Source: Bradyrhizobium sp. BTAi1 (GTDB taxonomy: Bacteria > Pseudomonadota > Alphaproteobacteria > Rhizobiales > Xanthobacteraceae). Taken from it: DNA of 64,000 nucleotides. Under the pieces are notes generated by a model. It did no database searches, was not told the origin of the DNA, and worked only from the letters and a program-made list of their open reading frames with translations. Shown piece after piece: positions 42,803 to 52,221 of the stretch (positions are counted from its first letter, which is position 1; every line of letters begins with the position of its first letter). The stretch covers positions 7,335,501 through 7,399,500 of the forward strand of contig NC_009485.1 in NCBI RefSeq assembly GCF_000015165.1, written 5' to 3'. Position numbers and translations under genes: made by a program.

Positions 42803-44149
42803 TCAGGCCGCGGCGATCGATCCTGCATCGGGGGCGCGGGGATCGGACGGCACCGCGTCCGACCGGTCGCTCGCGTCAGCGCGGCCGAGCACGACGCCAC
42901 CGGCCACGCCGACGCCCAGCACATACATCCAGCCCTCGTTGAAATCGAACAGATGCGAGTTGAGGAGCGAGCTGACGAGGTTCTGCACGACGATCGCAAG
43001 TCCGATCCAGGCCGCAGGATGCATACGCCAGAACAGACGCAGATGGACGGCCCACATCGCGTAGAGGACGGCCACGCCGGCCAGTCCCCATTGGATCGCG
43101 ACGTTGAGCGTCTGATTGTGGGGATTGTTCACCACCTCGGCCCGTAGCCCGGTCTGCCCGGCGGCGTCGCTTTCGAACAAGTGCCGGATCGCGCCGGTGC
43201 CGTGTCCGAGCAACGGCGCGTCGGCAAAGAATTTCAGCGACTTGCGCCAGTAGGTCAGCCGCTGCGCGGTCGACGCCGGGACGTTGGCATCATAGGCGCG
43301 ATACTCGATCGCGACATCCGCGACGCGCTGCCGCAGATAGGGCGATGTCGTCCACACCAGGGTGCCCGCAGCGAGCGCAACAGCCACCAGACCGAGCATG
43401 GCGCGGCGGCTCAGATGGCGGACGCCGAACAGCACGAGCAGCACCGGCAGATAGATCAGCGCCGTTCGCGCAGACGCGACGAACAGCATGTTGGCGAGAA
43501 AGCCGGCGATCAACCCGAGCAGGCCCGCGGCCATCAGCAACTGTCGTCGTGTCCAGGCGAGCAGCAGCAACGGGGCGAGCGCAAAGGCGCAGAACGCGAA
43601 TTCCTGGCTCTGGTCGATGTAGTTCTTGACCGGTACGCCGCTCGAGGCCGTCGCGGAGATCTTCCAGGACGGATCGACCACGACGATCCACGACAGGATC
43701 ATCAGCAGCGTGCACGAACCGATGAAGCCGGCGAGAACCCAGGCCGCCCGCGGCGAGCGTCGGAAGTGATAGAGCAGGAACGGAATCAGCAGCAGCTTGG
43801 AAACCGGGTTGAGACCCTTGATGCCGGAGTCCCACGGTCCGCCGGACCACAAGACGCCGATGTCGGCGAGCACGAAGAAGGCCAGCGGCATGGCCGAGAC
43901 GGGTGTGGCCAGGCTGCGGACCAGCTCGTCCCAGTCGATGGTCGGGATCAGCAGGACCAGCCACAGCACAATGAAGAAGGCGGTCGCCGTGGTCGACCAG
44001 GGCAGCGCGACCGCCGTCAGCACCACCATCGTATCGGCAAGCCGGAGATAGAGCGGGGCCTCCACCCAGGGCGTGGCGACGGAGCGCGCCTGCGGCGCAT
44101 CCCGCGATGAACCAGTCTCGAGCGTCATGGGCCAGGCGTCCTGTGCCAT
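42803..44149 (-). CDS. O-antigen ligase family membrane protein
   Basis: This 448-residue inner-membrane protein has about 11 predicted helices and the Wzy_C/WaaL region: a periplasmic loop around residues 280-370 with RLTYWRKSLKFFADAPLLGHGTGAI and NNPHNQTLNVAIQWGLAGV, including the conserved His-Asn. Ligases of this type transfer polymerised glycan to lipid A core or another acceptor. The start follows the upstream glycosyltransferase stop by one base with AGGAGG in front. It is the last gene of the minus-strand polysaccharide locus. Confidence 0.85.
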   Translation of the reverse strand: MAQDAWPMTLETGSSRDAPQARSVATPWVEAPLYLRLADTMVVLTAVALPWSTTATAFFIVLWLVLLIPTIDWDELVRSLATPVSAMPLAFFVLADIGVLWSGGPWDSGIKGLNPVSKLLLIPFLLYHFRRSPRAAWVLAGFIGSCTLLMILSWIVVVDPSWKISATASSGVPVKNYIDQSQEFAFCAFALAPLLLLAWTRRQLLMAAGLLGLIAGFLANMLFVASARTALIYLPVLLVLFGVRHLSRRAMLGLVAVALAAGTLVWTTSPYLRQRVADVAIEYRAYDANVPASTAQRLTYWRKSLKFFADAPLLGHGTGAIRHLFESDAAGQTGLRAEVVNNPHNQTLNVAIQWGLAGVAVLYAMWAVHLRLFWRMHPAAWIGLAIVVQNLVSSLLNSHLFDFNEGWMYVLGVGVAGGVVLGRADASDRSDAVPSDPRAPDAGSIAAA

Positions 44150-44150
44150 A

Positions 44151-45572
44151 TCAGGCCTCCTGCGCTGCAAGTCGTTCATGCCCGGCCGACGTCGCCGCCA
44201 TTGCGCCGTGCGCGCAATCGCTGGCCCCGTCCGCGGGCTGGCCGAGCAGGTCGCGCGCCTGGCTGTGATGGCCGAACCGGGCGGCGAGCTCGCTGCGCCG
44301 CTCGCGAATCTTGTGCCGCCAATGCTCCTGCTGGTGCAGCGCGCGATCGACGGCTGCGCAGATCGAGGCGGTCGAGAACGGATCGAAATATTCGGCGAGA
44401 TCGCCCGCCACCTCACGAAACACGGCAATGTCCGAGCACAGCACCGGCGTGTTCGCGGCGAGCGCCTCGATGATGGGGACACCGAACCCCTCGGCAAAGC
44501 TCGGCATGATCAGGCCATGGGCCTCCGCGATCAGCGCGACCTTGTCCTGCTCCTCCACATAGCCGGCGAAACGGATGTTCGGCGGCAGGTTGCGCGCCTG
44601 ATGCGTCTTGCCGGCATAGCCGATGACGACGAGATCGGCCTGAGGCAGCCGGCGAAAGGCGCGGATCAGCGCATCGAGATTCTTGCGCGGCTCCGCGGAG
44701 ACGATGACGACGAAACTCGGCCGGGCGGCGCCCGCGGCGGTCGCGATGGGCGGCGCAGCCTCGTCGAACCGCGTTCGCGGATAGACCACGCGCGCCGGCA
44801 GATGCGCGTGCTGCGGCATCAATTCCCGGAAGCGCTCCAGGCTGTAGCTGGACACGAAAGCCAGCTCGTCGGCCTGCGCGATGCTGGTGGCCAGCCGCGA
44901 CAGGAACAGCCGCGTCGCGGCATCGCTCAGCTTGAGATCCGTAAGCGGCAGGAGATCATGGACCACGCAGATCACGCGGGTCCCGGCATCGCGTCGGACC
45001 GCGACGCGCGTCGGCGTGTCGATCAGGACGATGTCATACCCGCGCGCGTCGATCCGCGGCGGCGGCAACCTGAAGAACGCCGAGCTGTCCTGGTAGCTGT
45101 AGAAGCCGGGCTCGAGCAGGAACTTTCGGAACAGCCGGAGATGCCGCAGGTCGGGCGGAATGTATTCGAGGCCTTCCGTGCGGTTCTCCAACGCGTCGTG
45201 GCGTGGAAACCAGAATCCCAGCGCCCGGAGGAAGCAGCGGCAGTACTCCGCGGATACCGACACGGTGAGACGGCTCCGCAGCCAGTCCACGCGCTGGCGC
45301 AGACCGCTCCTGCTCGCGGAGGCGTTCATGTCGGCCTCGTCCAGGAAGCGATAGAGCGCCAGCAGCTCGATCAGTCGCGAGTTGGCGGCGAACAGCCGCG
45401 ACTGCTGCTGGCGCTTGCGCAGCTTGCGATAGCGCCTGGTGGTCTCGACCAGCAAAGTGAGCTCGTGCCCTTCCGCGGCGAGCGATCGCAGCAGTTCGCG
45501 GGTGAAATGGAAGATACCGCGCTTGTGATTTGGCTCGCCCAGCGCCTCGCTGATGATCAGGATGCTGGTCAT
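44151..45572 (-). CDS. GT4-type glycosyltransferase
   Basis: This 473-residue GT-B fold enzyme has an N-terminal Rossmann region (ILIISEALGEPNHKRGIFHFTRELLRSL) and a long insertion to about residue 150. The C-terminal GT1/GT4 domain has EPRKNLDALIRAFRRL and the EAHGLIMPSFAEGFGVPIIEALA motif (the E-x7-E donor-binding signature). The ATG overlaps the Wzt-type ATPase stop by 4 bases. The long frame open upstream in this register is an artefact over the ATPase gene. Confidence 0.9.
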   Translation of the reverse strand: MTSILIISEALGEPNHKRGIFHFTRELLRSLAAEGHELTLLVETTRRYRKLRKRQQQSRLFAANSRLIELLALYRFLDEADMNASASRSGLRQRVDWLRSRLTVSVSAEYCRCFLRALGFWFPRHDALENRTEGLEYIPPDLRHLRLFRKFLLEPGFYSYQDSSAFFRLPPPRIDARGYDIVLIDTPTRVAVRRDAGTRVICVVHDLLPLTDLKLSDAATRLFLSRLATSIAQADELAFVSSYSLERFRELMPQHAHLPARVVYPRTRFDEAAPPIATAAGAARPSFVVIVSAEPRKNLDALIRAFRRLPQADLVVIGYAGKTHQARNLPPNIRFAGYVEEQDKVALIAEAHGLIMPSFAEGFGVPIIEALAANTPVLCSDIAVFREVAGDLAEYFDPFSTASICAAVDRALHQQEHWRHKIRERRSELAARFGHHSQARDLLGQPADGASDCAHGAMAATSAGHERLAAQEA

Positions 45573-46309
45573 GCGCAGATCTCCTCCAGTTTCCGAGCCG
45601 ATCGATCCGTCTGACCGCCTCCCTCCGCGCCGACGATGCGGCCGCGATCGAGGGGAACGATCCTGTTGCAGACGCGGCGCAGCAACTCCTGATCGTGCGA
45701 TGCCAGCATCACGATCGCTGCACCATCCACCAGTCCGAGCAGCCGCCGCTCGGCCTTCGCCGAGAAGCGCTCGTCGACGACGCTGAGCCATTCGTCGAGC
45801 AGCAGGATATCGGCGGGGAACGCCGTGGCCGTCGCGAACAGGACCCGCATCAGCATGCCCGACGAGAAGGTGCGCAGCGGCAGCCGGCGCATGCGGTCCT
45901 CGAGCTCGGTGAACGCCCAGATGTCGTCGATGATCGCGGGCGTCGGCCGACGGCCGCCGATCCGCAGCAGCAGGCTGATATTGTCGGTGGCGACCAGGTC
46001 GAGATTGGCCCCCGCGGAGAGACCGAGCAGCGGCATCACCCTGCCCCGGACCTCGATACGGCCGCTGGTCGCCGGATAGACGCCGGCGATCAGCCGCAGC
46101 AGCGTCGATTTTCCCGATCCGTTCGGACCGAACAGTCCGATGCGCGCGCCGGAACGGATGTCGAGCGAGACCTGATCGATCGCCCGTACGGCATGCGCGC
46201 CGTCGGCCTCTCCGAGCAGGCGGTTCATGAGGCGCCGCTTGATCGAGAAGTCGTAGGCTCCGTAGAGCGGGTAGTCGAGACAGACGTTGCTGAGGGTGAT
46301 GCTTGTCAT
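45569..46309 (-). CDS. polysaccharide ABC exporter ATP-binding protein (Wzt/KpsT type)
   Basis: This 246-residue ABC ATPase has Walker A GPNGSGKST, the signature FSSGMLMRVLFATATA (the SSGM variant of polysaccharide exporters) and Walker B ILLLDEWLSVVD. It lacks the C-terminal carbohydrate-binding domain of E. coli O9a Wzt, so it resembles KpsT or RfbE. The partner permease is the C-terminal half of the preceding gene's product, 3 bases upstream. Confidence 0.92.
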   Translation of the reverse strand: MTSITLSNVCLDYPLYGAYDFSIKRRLMNRLLGEADGAHAVRAIDQVSLDIRSGARIGLFGPNGSGKSTLLRLIAGVYPATSGRIEVRGRVMPLLGLSAGANLDLVATDNISLLLRIGGRRPTPAIIDDIWAFTELEDRMRRLPLRTFSSGMLMRVLFATATAFPADILLLDEWLSVVDERFSAKAERRLLGLVDGAAIVMLASHDQELLRRVCNRIVPLDRGRIVGAEGGGQTDRSARKLEEICA

Positions 46310-46312
46310 GGC

Positions 46313-48250
46313 TCAAATCCAGAAGGCGGCTTTGCGCAGCCGGCTCAACGTCACGAGACTCGCGACCACGAGCACCGACAGGCTCATGACCACGTAGAGG
46401 ACGCTCGACATCGGGACCTGCCCGGTTGCCAGCGGCTCGCGCCAGATCGCGAACAGATGCGTCAGCGGATTCACCCGCATGATGAATGACCCGCGGTCGA
46501 TCATCTCGGGGGACCAGATGACGGGCGAGGCCAGGAAGGCGAGCGTCAGGCAGGATTCGATGATCGGCTTGAGGTCGCGAAACCGCGTGGCCAGGGCGCC
46601 GAGCACGAGGCTCGCCGCGAAGGTGAAGGCGATGAACAGCAGCACGCCCGGCAACGCGGCGAACACGCCGCCGACATCCATCGGATCGATCGCGAGCCAC
46701 AGCGCCAGCGGCACACAGGCGTTGTGAAGCGCGAACAGGCCCTGGCGGAAACAGCATTGCAGCAGGAACACGACCGGCGGCAAGGCGCGGTCCTTGATCA
46801 GGCTGGCCGACGCCTGCAGCGCCGTGGTGGCATCGAGCACGACGCCGTTCAGGAACGTCCATGCGGTGAGGCTGAGCGCCAGCATCGGCAGCCGGGACAA
46901 CCCGCCGGCCGGGCCGAAATGACTGATCACCGAGCCGAGCACCGCCACCATGATCGCCATCTGGATCGACATCCAGAACGGGCCGAGCAGCGAGCGCACG
47001 TAGCGATGGCGCAGATCCGACCAAGCCAGCGCGGCGGCGATCCGAACCGAATCGAGCAGTCCGACACCCTGCTCCGATGCGCGATGCGCCGCCGCATGCG
47101 CGGCGACAGCGCGGCGATAGATCCGCTCGATGCCCTGGTCGAATGCCGCGGTCGCAAAATGCGTCGCCGCGCGCTGCCGTGCGGCATCCCCCATGCGGCG
47201 GCGGCGCGCGGGGTCGGCGAGCAGCGCGTTGATCGCTCCGGCGAGCGCCACGGCATCGCTCGGCGGCACGGTGACGGCCTCGCGGCCATCACGGGCGACG
47301 CGGGGCACGCCGGTGTCGAGCGCGGTGTTGACGATCGGACGGCCGGCCGCCATCGCCTCCAACTGCACGAGCCCGAAGGTCTCGGCATTGGTGACCGAGG
47401 GCATGACGAAGACGTCGGCGGCGCCGATCTCGGCCACCATCTCGTCATCGCATAGCGAGCCGAGCAGCCGGACTCGATCCGCGATTCCGAAGCCGTCGAT
47501 CAGCTGCTGCAGATGAGCGCGCTCGCGTCCCTCGCCGATGATCCTGACCTCGAAGTCGTGGTCGGCCGCGGCACGGATCAGCACGTCGAAGCCCTTGTAC
47601 GGCACGAGGCGGCCGCAGGCGACGACGCGCCGGCCGGCGGAGCCCGGCCGCTCGCTGTTTTCCAGCGCCGCGAATTTCCGAAGATCGACGCCGAACGGAA
47701 CGACGTGGCACTTGTTGGCGACGTCGCGCAGCAGCGCGGTCCGCGTCGCGAGCGCGGCATCGGAGACGATGATCGCCTCCGCGCGCTGCAACGTTCGCCG
47801 CATCAGCGGCTCGACCAGCCAGCGCAGCCGGCCATGCGACACGATGTCGGCATGCCAGTGCACGACCAGCGGACGCGCCCGCCCGAGACCGCAGGCGAAT
47901 ACGAGATCGGCCAGCGGAAACGGCGCATGCAGCGCGACCAGATCGTACGCGGCAATGCGGCGCCACAGCCGGAACGGATAGGTCGGCGCAATCGGCAGCG
48001 AGAACAGGTTTCCGAGCGAGCGCACGCGCTCGACCGGAATGCCGTTCACGATCTCGTGGCGGGGCCGCGGCGCGTCCGAGCAGACCAGCACCGACGACGC
48101 GACGGCGTGCGCCAGGCCGGCGCAGATGTCGCGGATCACCGTGAGCGTGCCGCCGAACAGGTCGGGATAGAAGACCTTGAAGACGTGAAGCACCGAGAAG
48201 CGGCGCGAAGAGGCAGGAGCTGCGTCCATGACCGGGCTCGCGGGGCTCAA
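46313..48250 (-). CDS. glycosyltransferase fused to Wzm-type ABC-2 polysaccharide export permease
   Basis: One continuous frame of 645 codons carries two modules. Residues about 17-385 are a GT4 glycosyltransferase (HVFKVFYPDLFGGTLTVIRDI, VVPFGVDLRKF, ACGRLVPYKGFDVLIRAA, MPSVTNAETFGLVQLEAMAAGRPIV). Residues about 400-645 are an ABC-2 permease with six helices, starting at LAWSDLRHRYVRSLLGPFWMS, the usual Wzm/KpsM N terminus, and including SPVIWSPEMI and NPLTHLFAIWREPL. No stop or Met start lies between the modules, so it is a real fusion unless the sequence is wrong. The Wzt-type ATPase follows immediately. I infer that glycan extension and export are coupled in one polypeptide. Confidence 0.85.
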   Translation of the reverse strand: MSPASPVMDAAPASSRRFSVLHVFKVFYPDLFGGTLTVIRDICAGLAHAVASSVLVCSDAPRPRHEIVNGIPVERVRSLGNLFSLPIAPTYPFRLWRRIAAYDLVALHAPFPLADLVFACGLGRARPLVVHWHADIVSHGRLRWLVEPLMRRTLQRAEAIIVSDAALATRTALLRDVANKCHVVPFGVDLRKFAALENSERPGSAGRRVVACGRLVPYKGFDVLIRAAADHDFEVRIIGEGRERAHLQQLIDGFGIADRVRLLGSLCDDEMVAEIGAADVFVMPSVTNAETFGLVQLEAMAAGRPIVNTALDTGVPRVARDGREAVTVPPSDAVALAGAINALLADPARRRRMGDAARQRAATHFATAAFDQGIERIYRRAVAAHAAAHRASEQGVGLLDSVRIAAALAWSDLRHRYVRSLLGPFWMSIQMAIMVAVLGSVISHFGPAGGLSRLPMLALSLTAWTFLNGVVLDATTALQASASLIKDRALPPVVFLLQCCFRQGLFALHNACVPLALWLAIDPMDVGGVFAALPGVLLFIAFTFAASLVLGALATRFRDLKPIIESCLTLAFLASPVIWSPEMIDRGSFIMRVNPLTHLFAIWREPLATGQVPMSSVLYVVMSLSVLVVASLVTLSRLRKAAFWI

Positions 48251-48442
48251 CGGGGCAGAACCAGGAGCATGGCCGGGACGCCGGCGAGCAGCGGCCGGGG
48301 ATGAGATGGATCCGGGCTGCAGCGGAGGGACGCGTCGACGGGGGCGGCGGCTGCAGCGGATCGGACCTGAGAGCAGGGCATGATTGCGAACTCCTGTGCC
48401 TCAACTCCGCCTGCATTACGTGGGAATTTTTCACACGTCAAT

Positions 48443-48469
48443 GGATGTGGGTGGGATTGTGTCCCACAT
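48443..48469. promoter_or_regulatory. palindromic operator-like site upstream of the DUF6502 gene
   Basis: GTGGGA (48451-48456) and TCCCAC (48462-48467) form a perfect 6-bp palindrome with a 5-base spacer. A second overlapping pair, ATGTGGG and CCCACAT (48445-48451 and 48463-48469), extends it. It lies about 25-45 bases before the start codon, suiting a repressor site. Confidence 0.45.
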
Positions 48470-48491
48470 GTGATCTCGCTAGACTTGATTG

Positions 48492-49355
48492 ATGGATCCG
48501 AGTTCCGGACAATCGCCGCCGGCTGCGCCCTCGCCGCTCGCCGCGACACAGCTGCACGCGCCGCTGGCGCGGCTGCTGCGTCCGCTCGTGCGCCTGTGCA
48601 TTCGCAGTGGCATGACGTTTCCGGCGCTGGCGCAGCTGCTCCGCGAGCTGTTCGTGAACGTCGCCGAGCACGACTTCGCGCTGGACGGCAAGCCGCAGAC
48701 CGACAGCCGCGTCAGCCTGCTCACGGGCATCCACCGCAAGGAGGTGGCGCGGCTGCGCGGCGCCGGAGCTCCTGTGAACGAGGTGCCGGCGACCTTGTCG
48801 CGCACCAGCGCCATCATCGCGCACTGGCTGGCCGCGCCGGAATTCACCGATGCCAAGGGCGAGCCGCTGCCGCTGCCGCGCACGGCCGACGGCGATGCGC
48901 CGTCGTTCGAGGCGCTGGTCGCCGCGATCACCAAGGACGTGCGGCCGCGCGCGGTGCTCGACGAATGGCTCGATCGCAGGCTCGTGACGATCGATGCGCA
49001 GGACAACATCGTGCTGGCCGAGACCGGCCTCGTGCCGCGCGGCGACGACGACCGCAAATGGTACTATCTCGGCCGCAATCTGCACGACCACATTGCGGCC
49101 GCAGCGACCAACGTCTCGGGCGATGCGCCGCGCTTCATGGAGCGCGCGGTGCATTATGACGGGCTGTCGCCGAAGCTCGCGCGGCGACTCGAGCAGCGCT
49201 CGCGCGAGCTGGCGATGGAGGCGCTGAAAACGGCGAACCGCGAAGCCAACCGCGCCCTCGCCAAGGACAAGGGCGGCGACGCGCGCTGGAATTTCGGCGT
49301 CTACATTTATCTCGAAGAGCCGCCGGACGCGCCCGGCAAGGGCGGCACGTCATGA
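48492..49355 (+). CDS. DUF6502 family protein
   Basis: This 287-residue soluble protein is mostly helical. The N-terminal part (PLARLLRPLVRLCIRSGMTFPALAQLLRELFVNVAEHDF, then TDSRVSLLTGIHRKEVARLR) resembles a winged-helix DNA-binding region, and the family is known only as DUF6502. The C-terminal half ends in a basic helix. It starts at ATG 48492 after TTG and is followed with a 4-base overlap by the DUF5666 gene. The fixed pair suggests a shared unknown role. Family assignment is from memory. Confidence 0.72.
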   Translation: MDPSSGQSPPAAPSPLAATQLHAPLARLLRPLVRLCIRSGMTFPALAQLLRELFVNVAEHDFALDGKPQTDSRVSLLTGIHRKEVARLRGAGAPVNEVPATLSRTSAIIAHWLAAPEFTDAKGEPLPLPRTADGDAPSFEALVAAITKDVRPRAVLDEWLDRRLVTIDAQDNIVLAETGLVPRGDDDRKWYYLGRNLHDHIAAAATNVSGDAPRFMERAVHYDGLSPKLARRLEQRSRELAMEALKTANREANRALAKDKGGDARWNFGVYIYLEEPPDAPGKGGTS

Positions 49356-50527
49356 GCCGGCCGCCCGGTTTGTCGCGCAGGTCGCTGCTCGCCGGCATCT
49401 GGCTCGCCGGATCGTCGGCTCTGGCGTGGGGACAGACGCGCAAGGGCAATGATCAAGGTCTCGGCGGCACCGGCATCACCGGCGGCCAGGACCAGGGCAT
49501 GGGCGGCACCGGCATCGTCGGCGTGATCCAGCGCTTCGGCAGCATCTTCGTCAATGGCGAACGCGTCAGCTACGCTGCCGACGTGCCGGTGCGGATCGAC
49601 GGCGAGGCGGCCTCGGCCAAGGCGCTCAAGATCGGGCAGCTCGCACGCGTGCTGGCGCAGCGCGACGGCAAGGGCACGCTGACCACACGAAGCATCGACA
49701 TCGTCAGCGAGGTCACCGGACCGATCGAGGCCATCAGGCCCGGCGAGCTCACCGTGCTTGGCCAGACCGTCGTCTCTCCGGGCCAGGAGAGCTGGCGGAA
49801 GATCGGCACGCACGTCGCCGTGTTCGGCCTGCGGCGCAGCGACGGCGTGATCGTCGCGAGCCTGGTCGATCCGCGCCAGACCACGGTCAGCCGAGTCAGC
49901 GGCGTGGTGGTGCGGGATCGCAACGGGCTCGCCCTCGGCGGGCTCCACCTCGCCGGTGTCGATCCGGCCCTGATCGGACGCCGCATCCAGGCCGAGGGCC
50001 GCATGGCGCATGGCGTGCTGCAGGTCACACGTATCAGGCCCGACGATCTCCAGGATTTCGCCCGCGCCAGCCGGCTGCTGGTCGAAGGCTATGTCCGGCG
50101 TGTCGGCAGCGAGCTGCAATTCGGCTCGGGCTATGTCGCGCGTGACAATTCGCGCTTCCAGCCGTCTGGGGAGACACGCGTCGTCGTCAACGCCGTGCCC
50201 GACGGCGCCGGTGGGCTGCGGGTCGAGACCGTGCAGGCGGTGAGCCGATTCCCCGGCGAGTCCGTCCAGGGTCCGCACGCCCCGCCGCGCAGCCAGGGAC
50301 CCATGCACGGACCGGGCGGCCCAGGTGGCGCGAATGCTCCGGGCGGACCGAATGGTCCGGGCGGATCGGGTGGACCGGGTGCTCCCGGCGGCCCGGGCGC
50401 GCCAGGATTCGGCAGGGACAATGGGATGGCGCCGCCCGGCGGATTCAGTCCCGGCGGCCCAACGGATGGGCCGGGCTTCGGCGGCGCCCCAGGCGGTCCG
50501 CCCGGTGGCGGCGGCGGCCGGCGCTGA
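49352..50527 (+). CDS. DUF5666 repeat protein with collagen-like tail
   Basis: This 391-residue exported protein has a twin-arginine-like signal (LSRRSLLAGIWLAG, then ALAWG) and a GGTGI repeat segment (GLGGTGITGGQDQGMGGTGI). Several small beta domains of the DUF5666 type follow (FGSIFVNGERVSY, VEVTGPIEAI-like, GRRIQAEGRM, VEGYVRR). The last 105 residues are a Gly-Pro-rich collagen-like tail of G-x-y triplets. It probably lies in the periplasm or on the surface. The collagen-like end and its coupling to DUF6502 are its odd features. Confidence 0.75.
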   Translation: MSRPPGLSRRSLLAGIWLAGSSALAWGQTRKGNDQGLGGTGITGGQDQGMGGTGIVGVIQRFGSIFVNGERVSYAADVPVRIDGEAASAKALKIGQLARVLAQRDGKGTLTTRSIDIVSEVTGPIEAIRPGELTVLGQTVVSPGQESWRKIGTHVAVFGLRRSDGVIVASLVDPRQTTVSRVSGVVVRDRNGLALGGLHLAGVDPALIGRRIQAEGRMAHGVLQVTRIRPDDLQDFARASRLLVEGYVRRVGSELQFGSGYVARDNSRFQPSGETRVVVNAVPDGAGGLRVETVQAVSRFPGESVQGPHAPPRSQGPMHGPGGPGGANAPGGPNGPGGSGGPGAPGGPGAPGFGRDNGMAPPGGFSPGGPTDGPGFGGAPGGPPGGGGGRR

Positions 50528-50574
50528 TCGAACCCGACCGGCGCCGCGACGGCTCGCTTGCCATCCGCGCCGGT

Positions 50575-52221
50575 TCAGTTCGCCGCCGTGCCGTTCGCCG
50601 CGGTCTCGTTCCTGAATGCGGCCGCGAACAGGGCGCGGGTGTAGTCGGTCTTCGGGGCCTTGAACAGGTCGACGGCCGGGCCCTCCTCGACCACCTTGCC
50701 GTGGCGCATCACGATCAGGTGGCTGGCGAGCGAAGCGACGACGCGCAGGTCGTGCGAGATGAACATGTAGGTGAGGTCGAGCTTGCGCTGCAGGTCGCGC
50801 AGCAGCGCGACCATCTGCGCCTGGAACAGCATGTCGAGCGCCGAGGTCGGCTCGTCCAGCACGACGAAGGAAGGCTCAAGCACGACGGCGCGCGCCACCG
50901 AGATGCGCTGGCGCTGGCCGCCGGAGAATTCGTGCGGATAGCGGAAGCGCGTCGCCGGATCGAGCCCGACCTCGTTCAGCGCCTTGATGACCTTGGCCTC
51001 GCGCTCCTCTTCGCTGAGCCTGGGCTGATGCACGCTGATGCCCTCGGCGATGATGTCGCCGACCGACATGCGCGGGCTGAGCGAGCCGAACGGATCCTGG
51101 AACACGATCTGCATGTCGCGGCGGAACGGCCGGACGTCCTTGAAGGACAGTCCCTGGATCTCCTTGCCGAGAAACACGATCGGGCCGTCGGAGGAGATCA
51201 GCCGCAGCAGCGCCAGGCCGAGCGTGGTCTTGCCGGAGCCGGATTCGCCGACCACGCCGAGCGTCTCGCCCTTGCGCACGGCGACGCTGACACCGTCCAC
51301 CGCCTTGATGTGGCCGACGGTGGAGCGGAACAGGCCGCGCTTGATCGGAAACCAGACCTTCAGGTCTTTCGCCTGCATCACCACCGGCTCATTCGGCCGC
51401 GGCGGCGCCGGGTCCGGCTTCGGCTCGGCCGCGAGCAGCGCCTTGGTGTAGGGATGCGCGGGTGCGGTGAACACCTGCTCGACCGGGCCCTGCTCGACGA
51501 TCTTGCCGCCATTCATCACGCAGACCCGGTCGGCGATGCGGCGGACGATGCCGAGATCATGGGTGATGAAGAGCAGGCTCATGCCGAGCCGCGCGCGGAT
51601 GTCGGCGAGCAGCGCCAGGATCTGCGCCTGCACGGTGACGTCGAGCGCGGTGGTCGGCTCGTCGGCAATCAACAGGTCCGGCTCGTTGGCGAGCGCCATC
51701 GCGATCATGACGCGCTGGCGCTGGCCGCCGGAGAGCTGATGCGGATAGCTGCCGAGCCGCGTCTCCGGCTCAGGGATGCCGACCTGGGTGAGCAGTTCGA
51801 GCACGCGCTTGCGCGCCGCACTGTTCGAGATCGGCTGGTGCAGTTGCAGGATCTCGCTGATCTGCCGCTCGATCGTGTGCAGCGGATTGAGCGAGGTCAT
51901 CGGCTCCTGGAAGATGATCGAGATGTCGCTGCCTCTGATCTCGCGCATCTCGCCTTCGGAGAGAGGCAGCAGATCGCGACCCTTGAAGCGGATGCTGCCC
52001 GAGGGATGCGAGGCGACCGGATAGGGCAACAGCTTCAGCACCGAGAGTGCGCTGACAGATTTGCCCGAACCGGATTCGCCGACCAGCGCAACGCATTCGC
52101 CGCGCTTGATGTCGAACGAGACGTGGTCGACGGCGGTCGTCGCGCGGCCCTGCTGGTGGAAGGCGACCGAGAGATCGCTGACCGATAGAAGCGGCTGGCT
52201 CATCGCATCCATGGCGGTCAC
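50575..52221 (-). CDS. yejF: oligopeptide ABC transporter ATP-binding protein (YejF type)
   Basis: This 548-residue fused ATPase has two ABC domains. The first half has Walker [28 protein letters not shown] and [13 protein letters not shown]. The second half has [28 protein letters not shown] and [13 protein letters not shown] single polypeptide with both domains is the YejF layout, unlike the separate OppD/OppF. It overlaps yejE by 4 bases. Yej systems import peptides such as microcin C in E. coli; the substrate here is not known. Confidence 0.93.
   Translation of the reverse strand: MTAMDAMSQPLLSVSDLSVAFHQQGRATTAVDHVSFDIKRGECVALVGESGSGKSVSALSVLKLLPYPVASHPSGSIRFKGRDLLPLSEGEMREIRGSDISIIFQEPMTSLNPLHTIERQISEILQLHQPISNSAARKRVLELLTQVGIPEPETRLGSYPHQLSGGQRQRVMIAMALANEPDLLIADEPTTALDVTVQAQILALLADIRARLGMSLLFITHDLGIVRRIADRVCVMNGGKIVEQGPVEQVFTAPAHPYTKALLAAEPKPDPAPPRPNEPVVMQAKDLKVWFPIKRGLFRSTVGHIKAVDGVSVAVRKGETLGVVGESGSGKTTLGLALLRLISSDGPIVFLGKEIQGLSFKDVRPFRRDMQIVFQDPFGSLSPRMSVGDIIAEGISVHQPRLSEEEREAKVIKALNEVGLDPATRFRYPHEFSGGQRQRISVARAVVLEPSFVVLDEPTSALDMLFQAQMVALLRDLQRKLDLTYMFISHDLRVVASLASHLIVMRHGKVVEEGPAVDLFKAPKTDYTRALFAAAFRNETAANGTAAN

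Noticed and set aside
45573-47024. Upstream extension of the glycosyltransferase frame
   Set aside because: The extension runs over the Wzt-type ATPase and the permease in another frame; the true start is ATG 45572.
50537-50574. Terminator between the DUF5666 gene and yejF
   Set aside because: The 8-bp arms have a 22-base loop and no T-tract.
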